A stretch of DNA of 55,949 nucleotides from Kribbella antibiotica (GTDB lineage: Bacteria; Actinomycetota; Actinomycetes; Propionibacteriales; Kribbellaceae), in assembly GCF_004349055.1 (NCBI RefSeq), contig NZ_SMKX01000043.1, forward strand, positions 1 to 55,949, written 5' to 3'. Made by a program: the position numbers and the translations under genes. The first letter of the stretch is position 1. Each line of letters starts with the position of its first letter. Positions 34,188 to 42,527 of the stretch are shown one piece after another. Under the pieces are notes generated by a model. The model made no database searches and was not told the DNA's origin. It saw only the letters and a program-made list of their open reading frames with translations.

Positions 34188-34793
34188 TCAGCCGCTGAAG
34201 CCTCCCGGCCAATCGCGGCAACTCCACACCTGACCGCCCTCCACCACGAAGGGGGCAGCATGCGGCAACGGCCGGCCCCACACCTGTTCGTGGAGGTCGC
34301 ATAAGACGCTCAGACCAGCAGTCAGGCTCGCCACATGGCCGACCACGATCACTGTCTCCCCGGGATGCGCCGCCGCGATTGACTGCAGCGCCTCGGTTGT
34401 CCGCCGTACGACGGTTGTCCCGTCCTCACCGCCACCCGGGAACGCCACGGTCAGCTCCTGGTCCACCACCCATGACCGCAATGCCGCCGCGGCACCGTCC
34501 CGAGTCGTCTCCGCCAGCGGATCAGCGTCCGGCCCGATCAGCACCTCGTCCAGCCCCGCCAGCTGAACCACCTCAAGCTGGTCCACAACCCGCGCCACCG
34601 CCGTCGCCGTCTCCACCGCCCGAGCAACCGTGCTGCAGTAAACCCGCACCGCCCCCGATTCCCGAAGCCGAACCCCAGCAGCCTCCGCCTGTTCCCGCCC
34701 CCGCGCCGTCAGCGGCGTAGCCAACGCCGGCGCCATACTCCGCGCCACGTTGCTCTCCGCTTCCCCGTGCCGCAAACAAATCAGGTGCGTCAT
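34188..34793 (-). CDS. Histidine phosphatase superfamily protein
   Basis: The 201-residue product has the catalytic LRHGEAESN near the N-terminus, [12 protein letters not shown], an acidic region with Glu (GLDEVLIG) and the second histidine in [10 protein letters not shown]. These define the phosphoglycerate mutase-like histidine phosphatases. ATG at 34793 directly precedes THLICLRHG; a GTG at 34826 would add eleven residues. It lies immediately upstream of ung. Substrate is not predictable. Confidence 0.85.
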   Translation of the reverse strand: MTHLICLRHGEAESNVARSMAPALATPLTARGREQAEAAGVRLRESGAVRVYCSTVARAVETATAVARVVDQLEVVQLAGLDEVLIGPDADPLAETTRDGAAAALRSWVVDQELTVAFPGGGEDGTTVVRRTTEALQSIAAAHPGETVIVVGHVASLTAGLSVLCDLHEQVWGRPLPHAAPFVVEGGQVWSCRDWPGGFSG

Positions 34794-34878
34794 CCGCGGA
34801 TCGTACGTCGCCGTGACGTCGCTCACCGTTCGCGTGTCGGTCAGGCGCCCGTTTGCCCGCCCGCGCTACAAAAGACTC

Positions 34879-34907
34879 GGCCTCGCAAGGTATGAGCTTG
34901 CGAGGCC
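34879..34907. terminator. Strong hairpin in the gene-free region
   Basis: GGCCTCGCAAG (34879-34889) pairs perfectly with CTTGCGAGGCC (34897-34907) around a 7-nt loop. On the minus strand GAGTCTTTT follows, resembling an intrinsic terminator 86 bp upstream of the phosphatase start. It could be an attenuator, or end a transcript coming from the repeat region. Confidence 0.6.
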
Positions 34908-34927
34908 TTTGCCTGCCTGCCCCGGCC

Positions 34928-35183
34928 CACTTTGTGCCCCCACCAACCGCTTTCCCGCCGCAGAAACGATCGACAGCTACCCAAAGTCGCCCCTCGCACC
35001 CAAAGCCCCGCCTCCCGCCCAAAGGTGGGCCCGCGTGTCTTTGGGCACGTCGCCGCACTTTGTGCCCCCACCAACCAGTTGGCCGGTGTGGAAATGGTTG
35101 GTGGGCACTCAAAGTCGCGCTTCGGGCTCAAAGTCGCGCTTGGCGCTCAAAGGTGGGTTCGCGTGTTTCGGGGCTGGGCGATC
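34928..35183. repeat. 128-bp imperfect tandem duplication with internal 19-bp steps
   Basis: Unit 1 is 34928-35055 and unit 2 is 35056-35183. Both begin with the same 21 bases (34928-34948 and 35056-35076). In each, (C/T)CAAAG recurs at an exact 19-bp step: CAAAG at 34982, 35001 and 35020, then at 35110, 35129 and 35148. All three pairs are 128 bp apart. AAAGGTGGG followed by CGCGTGT closes both units. The region between the phosphatase and the next plus-strand gene otherwise has no credible gene. Confidence 0.75.
35057..35115. other. Long imperfect hairpin inside repeat unit 2
   Basis: ACTTTG, TGCCC and ACCAACCA (35057-35077) pair with TGGTTGGT, GGGCA and CAAAGT (35095-35115), leaving 2-nt bulges and a 17-nt loop. 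Unit 1 lacks the 3' arm, so the hairpin is specific to unit 2. Confidence 0.6.
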
Positions 35184-35185
35184 CT

Positions 35186-35242
35186 CTTTGAGCACTCCTC
35201 AGTCACCGCACGCCCCTCGCAACGACTGACCCGTGCTCAAGG
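35186..35242. repeat. 57-bp hairpin repeat, copy A
   Basis: CTTTGAGCAC (35186-35195) pairs with GTGCTCAAGG (35233-35242). An inner CAGTC/GACTG pair lies at 35200 and 35224. It has the same length and design as copy B, 73 bp downstream. Confidence 0.7.
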
Positions 35243-35258
35243 CCGCGACCCCAGGCAG

Positions 35259-35315
35259 CTTTGAGCACCCACCAGTCACTTTCCGGCCCGATCCGTGACT
35301 GAACCGTGCTCAAGG
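35259..35315. repeat. 57-bp hairpin repeat, copy B
   Basis: CTTTGAGCAC (35259-35268) pairs with GTGCTCAAGG (35306-35315), and the inner CAGTCAC (35273-35279) pairs perfectly with GTGACTG (35295-35301). The arms carry the same core as the 19-bp steps upstream. Confidence 0.7.
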
Positions 35316-35598
35316 CGCGGCCGGGTTCGCGCGGAGAGCGGAGGGCTGGAGCTGGCGGCGCACCGGCTGGGGATGAACAGCGGTGGCTGGGGAGCGCTGC
35401 CCCTACCTGAATCGGCGGGCGGTACTCCCGCACCGAGTGGCCGTGGACCGGGGTCGGGCGCGGTGCCCCTTGGGCCGGGGCATCGCCTTGGTCGTCGCGC
35501 CGACCGGTTATCCACAGTTCTCGAAGTCGTGCGCGGAATCGGGCTCGGGAGCGCCATCGTCAGGGTCGAGACCGACGATTGATGAGGGGATGTGTGTG
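35316..35598. other. Gene-free stretch
   Basis: No reading frame here has convincing codon use, start site or family motif. It must hold the promoter of the small membrane protein. A single DnaA-box-like TTATCCACA is at 35508-35516. I see nothing else. Confidence 0.5.
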
Positions 35599-36000
35599 AT
35601 GCCGGGTTATGTGTTTCTCGCGGTGCTCGGGGTGGGCTGCGGCTGTGCACTGATCGGCTGGCTGGCGTGGCTGCGTTTCAACGAGCGGATGTACGACAAG
35701 TCGCAGACGCTGGAGGTCTTCGATCACACCTCGCAGGTGGCGCGCTCCTACCTCGAAGCGTTGGTACGGCGTCCGCCGGGCGCGCGGGTGATTGGTGGCT
35801 TGCGCCGGGCCGGTCGACGCGAGCAGGAGGTGGCTGGGGAGAAGGTGGAGATCTTCGACTCCGCGGAGGCCAAGACGGTCGGGCCGAGCGTAGGCTTCGG
35901 GGACGAGCAGGATGCGATCACGCGCATCGGCTCGGATCCCGCGGACGCGCTGCCGGACAGTGGCCTGGTCCGCGGAGACGAACTGCACATCCGGGGCTGA
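35599..36000 (+). CDS. Small membrane-anchored protein of unknown function
   Basis: The 133-residue product begins MPGYVFLAVLGVGCGCALIGWLAWL, one membrane helix. A cytoplasmic charged region follows: Arg-rich around 55-75 (RRPPGARVIGGLRRAGRREQ), then acidic toward the end. ATG at 35599 follows GAGGGG at normal distance. The family is not recognised. It is 37 bp upstream of the aminopeptidase P gene and may be co-transcribed with it. Confidence 0.6.
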   Translation: MPGYVFLAVLGVGCGCALIGWLAWLRFNERMYDKSQTLEVFDHTSQVARSYLEALVRRPPGARVIGGLRRAGRREQEVAGEKVEIFDSAEAKTVGPSVGFGDEQDAITRIGSDPADALPDSGLVRGDELHIRG

Positions 36001-36037
36001 CACCAGGCCCCTGCGCCGAAACGAGGACTGGTCGACG

Positions 36038-37468
36038 ATGACCGAGAACACCACCGCGCCGAAGACTGCTTCGCACGATTCCGAGCCGAGCGCGAAGCTG
36101 ACCGCGTTCATGAACTCGGGGTGGGCCGACTCCGAGCGACAGGACGTGACGCTGAGCGATGCCGGGGTCTGGGCGGCGAAGCGGCGGGATGCTTTGTCAC
36201 AGGCGTTTCCGGGCGAGCGGCTGGTGATTCCGGCCGGGACGTACAAGGTCCGGTCCAACGACACCGACTACGTGTTCCGGCCGCACACCGACTATGTGTG
36301 GCTGGCTGGTGACCAGACGTCGGACGCCGTGCTGGTGCTGGAGCCGAACGGGACGACCGGCCACGACTCCGTTCTCTACTTCCGGCCGCGCTCGGATCGC
36401 AGCCAGGGCTCGGAGTTCTGGCGCGACCGCAGCTACGGAGAGCTCTGGGCGGGTCGCCGGCCGTCGCTGGCCGAGACCGCCGGTGAGTTCGGCATCGAGA
36501 CGCGTCATCTCGACGAGCTCGGGGACGCGCTCAAGAACGACGTACCGACTCGGGTGCGGCGCGCTGAGGATCAGTCGATCGCGTCTCTGCTGAGCGGTGC
36601 ACGGACGGATGAGGCCCGCGACAAGGAGCTGGCCGCGACGCTGTCCGAGCTGCGGCTGGTCAAGGACCCGTGGGAGATCGAGCAGATGCGCGAGGCCGTC
36701 GCGATCACGCACCGCGGCTTCTCCGACGTGCTCGCCGAGATGGACCGCGTCCGCCAGTACGGCGAGCGCTGGATCGAGGGCACTTTCTGGCGCCGGGCGC
36801 GGGCCGAGGGCAACGATGTCGGCTACACGTCGATCGCCGCGGCCGGACCGCACGCCACCACGCTGCACTGGATCGAGAACGACGGCCCGGTCGTCGACGG
36901 CACGCTGATGCTGCTCGACATGGGTGTCGAGAACCGGCAGCTCTACACCGCCGACATCACCCGCACCCTGCCGGTGAACGGCGAGTTCACTCCGCGCCAG
37001 CGTGATCTCTACCAGCTTGTCCTGGACGCGCAGAACGCCGGCATCGCGGCACTCAAGCCTGGTGCGACCTTCCAGGTCGGCCACAACGCCGCGATGGAGG
37101 TCATCGTGCACGGGCTCGACGCGATGGAGCTGCTGCCCGTCTCGGCCGAGGAAGCTCTCGACCCGGACAGCAAGCTGCACCAGCGCTACACCCTGCACGG
37201 CACCAGCCACATGCTCGGTCTCGACGTGCACGACTGCGCGTCGGCCCGCGAGGAGCACTACCGCAAGGGCGACCTGCAGACCGGCTACGTCCTGACCGTC
37301 GAGCCCGGCCTGTACTTCCAGGCCGACGACCTCACCGTCCCCGAGGACCTGCGCGGGATCGGCATCCGGATCGAGGACGACATCCTGATCACCGACACCG
37401 GCGCCGAGAACCTCTCCGACGCCATGCCCCGCACGGTCGAAGGCCTCCAGAACTGGATGTCCTCCTAG
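36038..37468 (+). CDS. pepP: Aminopeptidase P (Xaa-Pro aminopeptidase), family M24B
   Basis: The 476-residue product has an N-terminal AMP_N domain (about 1-190) and a C-terminal pita-bread metalloprotease domain. The five metal ligands are readable: Asp294 (LLDMGVE), Asp306 (YTADITRT), His391 (GTSHMLGLDVHD), Glu422 (TVEPGLYF) and Glu446 (RIEDDILI). It releases N-terminal residues preceding proline, using two metal ions, in the cytoplasm. ATG at 36038 follows GAGGACTGG; longer frames run into the upstream gene. Length is in the usual range. Confidence 0.92.
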   Translation: MTENTTAPKTASHDSEPSAKLTAFMNSGWADSERQDVTLSDAGVWAAKRRDALSQAFPGERLVIPAGTYKVRSNDTDYVFRPHTDYVWLAGDQTSDAVLVLEPNGTTGHDSVLYFRPRSDRSQGSEFWRDRSYGELWAGRRPSLAETAGEFGIETRHLDELGDALKNDVPTRVRRAEDQSIASLLSGARTDEARDKELAATLSELRLVKDPWEIEQMREAVAITHRGFSDVLAEMDRVRQYGERWIEGTFWRRARAEGNDVGYTSIAAAGPHATTLHWIENDGPVVDGTLMLLDMGVENRQLYTADITRTLPVNGEFTPRQRDLYQLVLDAQNAGIAALKPGATFQVGHNAAMEVIVHGLDAMELLPVSAEEALDPDSKLHQRYTLHGTSHMLGLDVHDCASAREEHYRKGDLQTGYVLTVEPGLYFQADDLTVPEDLRGIGIRIEDDILITDTGAENLSDAMPRTVEGLQNWMSS

Positions 37469-37493
37469 CCCGCATTTCGCCGGCCAGTGGCGG

Positions 37494-38189
37494 CTACCAG
37501 GGCAGCGTGCCGTTGCGGTCCTGGTAGGTGCCGGTCGGGCCTTCGGGTCCGACCGTCGCCATCTTCACGATGATTTCGGTGCCTTCTTCGACGGTTTGAT
37601 GACCGCGGTTGTCGTTGAGGTCGGTAGCGGTGTAGCCGGGTTCGACGACGTTGATCCGCAGGTGGGGCAGAGCCTTGGCGTACTGGACTGTGAGCATGAT
37701 GACCGCTGCCTTCGAGGAGGCGTAGTCGAGCAGGGTCAGGCTCGACTCCATCCGGGCCGGGTCGGTGACGATCGTGCTGGAGCCGAGCGAGCTGCCGATG
37801 TTCACGATGACCGGCGAGGTCGATGCCTCGAGCAACGGCAGGAACGCTTGGGTGACGCGGACGAGCCCGAAGACGTTGACGTCGTACACCGCCTGCAGCC
37901 GGTCGGCGGTGAGCTCGGCCGGGGACGGCATCCCACCCTGGACGCCGGCGTTGTTCACCAGTACGTCGAGGTGTCCCTCGATCTCCTGAATGGTCTTGGC
38001 GGCGGCTTCGACCGAGGCTTGGTCGGTGACGTCGAGCTGGATGAAGGTGGCGCCGAGCTGGTCGGCGGCAGCCTGGCCGCGCTCGGGATCGCGGGCACCG
38101 GCATACACGGTGTGGCCGAGGGCAACGAGTTGGCGGGCGGTTTCGTACCCGAGGCCCTTGTTGGCCCCGGTGATCAGTGTGATGGTCAT
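37494..38189 (-). CDS. Short-chain dehydrogenase/reductase
   Basis: The 231-residue product has the classical SDR motifs: TGANKGLG for the cofactor at 8-15, LDVTD, NNAG, the catalytic Ser in NIGSSLG, YASSK (catalytic Tyr and Lys) and PGYTATDLN. It is an NAD(P)-dependent oxidoreductase of unknown substrate. It lies 10 bp after the XRE regulator stop on the same strand, so that regulator may control it. Confidence 0.9.
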   Translation of the reverse strand: MTITLITGANKGLGYETARQLVALGHTVYAGARDPERGQAAADQLGATFIQLDVTDQASVEAAAKTIQEIEGHLDVLVNNAGVQGGMPSPAELTADRLQAVYDVNVFGLVRVTQAFLPLLEASTSPVIVNIGSSLGSSTIVTDPARMESSLTLLDYASSKAAVIMLTVQYAKALPHLRINVVEPGYTATDLNDNRGHQTVEEGTEIIVKMATVGPEGPTGTYQDRNGTLPW

Positions 38190-38199
38190 GGTTCAACCA

Positions 38200-39054
38200 T
38201 CAGCCAGGAATGGAACTCCATCCAGACAACGCCAGTACCAGGCTGAGCCGGGAGGAGTCCTCGGAGCCGGGCTCCGTGGTCAGGACCGTGACATACAGCT
38301 CGCTGTCGGGCGCGGTGAGGATGTCGCTGTCCAAGGCGATCGTGCCGAGCTCGTCGTGCTCGATGATCTTGCGCACCGTCCGGTGCCGCGGCAGGTCACC
38401 GCTGTCCCAAGACCGCGCGAACCGGTCGAAGCGCTCCCGCAACTCCTGACACATTGCCGCCAGGTCGTGCTCTCCCGGATACCGATCCACCGTACGGCGA
38501 AGGTCGCAGGCGAGGTCGTGTTCGAACTCGGCCAGCGTCTCCGGCGGAAGGGTGATCCCGGTCAGCAGGCCGTTGAAGTGTCGCCAGGCGAAGTTCCGCG
38601 CGCGTCCACTCGCGGCGCGCGCCGGATCGCCGAGAAGCGCCGCCCACAAGGGATTCCAGTACACCGTCTCCCACGAGGACGTGCAGACCGCGATCGGCAC
38701 GGAGTCGCCCAACCGATCCACGAGCCGCCGCACGCCGGGCGTGATGTGCCGCGGCATCAATCCGCTCTCCGGCGTCGACAACCCAGCCAGCCGATACAGG
38801 TGATCGAGCTCGAACGGCGACAACCCCAGCGCTCGCGCCATCGCCGACACGACCTGCGGGGAGGGGTGTCGCGTCCGCCCCTGCTCCAGCCGTACGACGT
38901 ATTCCGGCGAGACGCCGGCCAGCGTGGCCAGCTCCTCTCGGCGCAGACCGGGAGTCCGCCGCCGGGATGTCCCCGGCAGCCCGACCTCCTCGGGCCGAAC
39001 CCGCTCGCGCCAGGCGCGCAGGTTTCGCCCGAGCGGCCCGGGGTCGACGGTCAC
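38200..39054 (-). CDS. XRE family regulator with MmyB-like ligand domain
   Basis: The 284-residue product has an N-terminal helix-turn-helix (TPGLRREELATLAGVSPEYVVRLEQGR). The C-terminal MmyB-type domain (WNPLWAALLGDPA; FNGLLTGI; HDLACDLRRTVDRYPG) is a combination common in actinobacteria, often beside SDR genes. GTG at 39054 overlaps the M13 peptidase stop (GTGA), and the longer frame upstream is shadow. It likely regulates the SDR gene and itself (inference). Confidence 0.87.
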   Translation of the reverse strand: MTVDPGPLGRNLRAWRERVRPEEVGLPGTSRRRTPGLRREELATLAGVSPEYVVRLEQGRTRHPSPQVVSAMARALGLSPFELDHLYRLAGLSTPESGLMPRHITPGVRRLVDRLGDSVPIAVCTSSWETVYWNPLWAALLGDPARAASGRARNFAWRHFNGLLTGITLPPETLAEFEHDLACDLRRTVDRYPGEHDLAAMCQELRERFDRFARSWDSGDLPRHRTVRKIIEHDELGTIALDSDILTAPDSELYVTVLTTEPGSEDSSRLSLVLALSGWSSIPG

Positions 39055-40997
39055 CAGATGCGCACCCGGTCTTCGGGCGCCAGCCACAGGCCGTCGCCCT
39101 CGGCGGTGCCGTAGGTGTCGTGGAAGACGTCGATGTTCTTCACCACGGCGTTGCAGCGGAACTCCGGCGGTGAGTGCGGGTCGATTGTCAGGCGTCGCGC
39201 GGCCTCCTCGGGACGGGTCTTGGTGGCCCAGGCATGAGCCCAGGCACCGAAGAACCGCTCCGCGCCGGTCTTGCCGTCGATGACCGGCGACTCGGCGCCG
39301 TCGAGGGAGAGCTGGTAGGCCGCATAGGCGATCGACAGGCCCCCGAGGTCGCCGATGTTCTCGCCGAGGGTGAGCTTGCCGTTGACGAACTGACCCGGGG
39401 TCTCCTCCGGCGAGAGAGCGTCGTACTGCGCGACGAGCTTGTCGGTGCGCTGCTCGAAGGCGGCCCGGTCTTCGTCGGTCCACCAGTCGTTGAGGTTGCC
39501 GTTGGCGTCGTACCGCGAGCCCTGGTCGTCGAAGCCGTGGCCGATCTCGTGCCCGATCACGGCGCCGATCGCGCCGTAGTTGACCGCGTCGTCCTCGTCG
39601 AGGCCGAAGAACGGCGGCTGCAGGATCCCGGCCGGGAAGACGATCTCGTTCTGCCGGGGGTTGTAGTAGGCGTTCACCGTCTGCGGCGTCATGTGCCACT
39701 CGTCGCGGTCCACCGGCGTCCCGAGCTTGGCCAGCTCACGGGCGGTCTCCACCGCGACCGAGCGGCGCAGGTTGCCGAACAGGTCGCCCGGGTCGATCTC
39801 GAGGGCGCTGTAGTCCCTCCATTTGTCCGGGTAGCCGATCTTCGGCACGAAGGTGCCCAGCTTGTCGAGCGCGCGGCGGCGGGTCTCCGGACCCATCCAG
39901 TCCAGCGCCTCGATCCGGACCCGGTAGGCCTCGACCAGGTTGGCGACGAGCTCGACCATCCGGGACTTGGCTGCCGGCGGGAAGTGCTCGGTCACATAGA
40001 GCTGGCCGAGCGCTTCACCGAGGGCCGACTCGACGGTGCCGAGCCCGCGCTTCCAGCGGTCCCGCAGCTCCGGTGCGCCGGTCAGGGCCTTGCCGTAGAA
40101 GGTGAAGTTCTCGTCGACGAAGGCCTTGCTCAGCAGGGGTGCGGCCGAGTGCACGACCTGCCAGCCGAGCCACTCCTTCCACCGCGCGATGTCGGTCTCC
40201 TGCAGGGCCGCCGCGGCCGCGGTCAGGAACTCCGGCTCGCGCACGACGACCTGCTCGAACGCGCTCTCGGGCATGCCGGCACCGGCGAGCCAGCCGGACC
40301 AGTCGAGACCGGAGGTGAGCTTCGCCAGCCCGGCCCGATTGAGCTTGTTGTAGGTCTTGGTGACATCGCGTTCCTTGACCCGGTCCCAGTGGTGTGAGGC
40401 CAGCTGTGTCTCCAGCTCCAGGATCCGCTCGGCGGCTCCGGCCGGATCAGGCCGGCCTGCCAGCTCGAGCATCCGGGTGACGTGGGCGACGAACGCCGTC
40501 CGCTTCTCGGCGAAGCTGTCATCGCGGTAGTAGGACTCGTCCGGCAGGCTCAGCCCGCCCTGCATCAGGTAGACGATGTGCTGGTCGGACTGCTTCGCGT
40601 CCGAGTCGACCCAGACCCGGAAGACGCCCGAGACGCCCTCCAGCTCGAGCTTGCCCAGGACCGCGACCAGCTCGGCGGCGTCGGTGACCGAGTCGGCCAG
40701 CGCGAGCTGGTCGGCGATCGGCTCCGCACCCAGCCGCTCGATGGTCTCCTCGTCCATGAAGCTGGTGAACAGATCGGCGATCTTCCGTGGCTCGCTGCCG
40801 GCGGGGTGATCGGCGGCGGTGGTCTTCTCCACGATCGCGCGGACATCCTGCTCGGCGGTGTCCCAGAGCGCGTGGAAGGCGCCGTAGATGGCCTTGTCGG
40901 CCGGGATCTCGTTGTCGGTCAGCCACCGGTCATTGACGGAGCGGTAAAGGTCGTCCTGCGGCCGGGACGGACCCGAGCTCTCGATGTCTGCTGTCAT
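39051..40997 (-). CDS. M13 family zinc metallopeptidase (neprilysin/PepO-like)
   Basis: The 648-residue product carries the catalytic VIGHEIGHGFDDQGS (His483, Glu484, His487) and ENIGDLGG (Glu546, Asp550), with NAYYNPRQNEIVFPAGILQPP just before, all diagnostic of M13. It ends in Trp as many M13 enzymes do. There is no signal peptide or membrane helix, so it is probably cytoplasmic, like other actinobacterial M13 proteins. ATG at 40997 follows GGGGGCAGGG. It overlaps the XRE regulator start by 4 bp. Confidence 0.92.
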   Translation of the reverse strand: MTADIESSGPSRPQDDLYRSVNDRWLTDNEIPADKAIYGAFHALWDTAEQDVRAIVEKTTAADHPAGSEPRKIADLFTSFMDEETIERLGAEPIADQLALADSVTDAAELVAVLGKLELEGVSGVFRVWVDSDAKQSDQHIVYLMQGGLSLPDESYYRDDSFAEKRTAFVAHVTRMLELAGRPDPAGAAERILELETQLASHHWDRVKERDVTKTYNKLNRAGLAKLTSGLDWSGWLAGAGMPESAFEQVVVREPEFLTAAAAALQETDIARWKEWLGWQVVHSAAPLLSKAFVDENFTFYGKALTGAPELRDRWKRGLGTVESALGEALGQLYVTEHFPPAAKSRMVELVANLVEAYRVRIEALDWMGPETRRRALDKLGTFVPKIGYPDKWRDYSALEIDPGDLFGNLRRSVAVETARELAKLGTPVDRDEWHMTPQTVNAYYNPRQNEIVFPAGILQPPFFGLDEDDAVNYGAIGAVIGHEIGHGFDDQGSRYDANGNLNDWWTDEDRAAFEQRTDKLVAQYDALSPEETPGQFVNGKLTLGENIGDLGGLSIAYAAYQLSLDGAESPVIDGKTGAERFFGAWAHAWATKTRPEEAARRLTIDPHSPPEFRCNAVVKNIDVFHDTYGTAEGDGLWLAPEDRVRIW

Positions 40998-41123
40998 CCC
41001 TGCCCCCAAGTATTCGTGGTGAGTTGCTGACAGTGAACATACCCGTTTGGCACAGCCCGTTCTGAACTTTCCACAGGCCGATCCCGTTGTTCAGACCAGA
41101 CCCCTGAATCAGGAGGACCCGCC

Positions 41124-42116
41124 ATGTCCAACCTCGTTCGCCGACGGGCACTACTCATCGGCGTACCCGCCTTGCTGCTCGGCCTTTCCGGCGCCCCGGC
41201 CGCAACGGCGACTCCCCGGCACGACAGTTTCCCGGCCCGGATCGAGCTCCCAGCCGGCTTCCAGCCCGAAGGCATCGCGATCGCCCGCGGTACGGCGTAC
41301 TTCGGTTCCCGGGCGACCGGCGACATCTACGCCGCTGACCTGCGCACCGGCACCGGAAAGGTGCTCAGCGCCGGACCCGGCACCGGCTCGCTCGGCATGA
41401 AGGTCGACGGCCACGGGCGGCTGTTCGTCGCCGGTGCAGGCGGCGGCAACGGTCGCGTGATCGACACCCGGACCGGCCGTGTGCTCGCGAGCTACACCTT
41501 CACGACCAGCACACCGACGTTCGTGAACGACGTCATCCTGAGCAAGGATGCGGCCTGGTTCACCGAGTCCCAGCAACCCGTGCTCTACAAGGTCCCGCTC
41601 GGGCACGGCGGCAAGCTGCCCGCCAAGGCAACGACCATTCCCCTCAGCGGCGACTATCAGCACTCCGCTGGCGTCCTGAACGCGAACGGCATTGCCCTCA
41701 CGCCGGACGGTCGTGGGCTACTCATTGTTCAATCCTCGACCGGATTCCTGTTCCGGGTCGACCCGGAGACCGGTGTCACCCGGAAGGTCGACCTCGGTGG
41801 CGCAGTGTTGACCAACGGCGACGGCCTGCTGCTGGACGGCAAGACCTTGTACGTCGTCCAGAACCGGCTGAACAAGATCGCCGTCGTCCGCCTGGATGCG
41901 GCCGGGACGTTGGGCGCGGTGCAGCGCGAGATCACCAGCACCGACTTCGACGTACCGACCACTGCGGCGGCCTTTGGGGACCGGCTCTACCTTCCGAACG
42001 CGCGGTTCACCACTCCGCCGACCGCGACCACGCCGTACTGGGTGACCGCGGTGCCGGCGAAGGTGAAGCACTCGGCCGACGAGGGGGAGTGCGACCCGAT
42101 TCGGTTCGGGAGATAG
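41124..42116 (+). CDS. Secreted SMP-30/gluconolactonase-like beta-propeller protein
   Basis: The 330-residue product has a signal peptide with a twin-arginine-like start (VRRRALLIGVPALLLG, cleavage near ATA). Repeated propeller strands follow: PEGIAIARGTAYFGS, GDIYAADLRTG, GLGMKVDGHGRLFVAG-like, NGIALTPDGRGLLIV and FRVDPETG. The Ca-binding lactonase residues cannot be assigned with confidence. ATG at 41124 follows a strong AGGAGGA. It converges on the HU gene with a 1-base gap. Confidence 0.75.
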   Translation: MSNLVRRRALLIGVPALLLGLSGAPAATATPRHDSFPARIELPAGFQPEGIAIARGTAYFGSRATGDIYAADLRTGTGKVLSAGPGTGSLGMKVDGHGRLFVAGAGGGNGRVIDTRTGRVLASYTFTTSTPTFVNDVILSKDAAWFTESQQPVLYKVPLGHGGKLPAKATTIPLSGDYQHSAGVLNANGIALTPDGRGLLIVQSSTGFLFRVDPETGVTRKVDLGGAVLTNGDGLLLDGKTLYVVQNRLNKIAVVRLDAAGTLGAVQREITSTDFDVPTTAAAFGDRLYLPNARFTTPPTATTPYWVTAVPAKVKHSADEGECDPIRFGR

Positions 42117-42117
42117 G

Positions 42118-42411
42118 TCAGGAGATCGTCCGGAGGTCGCCGCGGGCGGCGGCCTTCAGACGGCTCCCGCAGGACAGCCGCACGGAGTAACCGGCCGGGA
42201 TCGACAGCGGCTCCCCGGTCTGCGGGTTGCGGCCCGTCCGCGGTGCCCGCATGACGCGCTCGATGCTCAACAGACCGGTCAGCGACACCTTGTCGCCCTT
42301 GTGCACGGCCTCGGTGACCACGTCTCCGAGCGCGTCGAGGACCCGCTCGGCCTGGTTCCGCGGGATACCCGCCTTCTGCGCCAACCCGGCGACCAACTCG
42401 TTGCGGTTCAC
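42118..42411 (-). CDS. HU-family nucleoid DNA-binding protein
   Basis: The 97-residue product begins VNRNELVAGLAQKAGIPRNQAERVLDALGDVV, then KVSLTGLLSIERVMRAPRTGRNPQTGEPL with the DNA-binding arm GRNPQTGEP. It is a typical HU fold without the long Lys/Ala tail of some actinobacterial HU. GTG at 42411 was chosen because GAGGAGAG precedes it. It bends DNA and compacts the chromosome. Confidence 0.9.
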   Translation of the reverse strand: MNRNELVAGLAQKAGIPRNQAERVLDALGDVVTEAVHKGDKVSLTGLLSIERVMRAPRTGRNPQTGEPLSIPAGYSVRLSCGSRLKAAARGDLRTIS

Positions 42412-42460
42412 GGCTCTCCTCACACCACTCGACTGCTTGTAGGTTCGACCGGAACCTTAA

Positions 42461-42481
42461 CCGAAATGATTGTCGTTAGCG
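42461..42481. promoter_or_regulatory. AT-rich island upstream of HU (possible Fur/Zur-type box)
   Basis: GAAATGATTGTCGTTAGCG at 42463-42481, about 55 bp before the HU start, resembles part of actinobacterial Zur boxes. Symmetry is poor. I regard this as weak. Confidence 0.25.
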
Positions 42482-42527
42482 AGAAGCAATCCGGATATCG
42501 GTCAGAATCCACCGGGTTGGCGCGCTT

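Noticed and set aside
34928..35183. CRISPR array in the repeat-rich gap
   Set aside because: The repeated element is 19 bp with no unique spacers, only three steps per unit, and no cas gene is near.
34861..35330. Short overlapping frames in the gene-free region as genes
   Set aside because: They are made of the repeat units, differ between frames only by shift, and have no start sites or families.
35508..35516. DnaA box TTATCCACA as part of a replication origin
   Set aside because: A single box without a cluster, AT-rich segment or dnaA/dnaN genes is not an origin; chance occurrence is likely.
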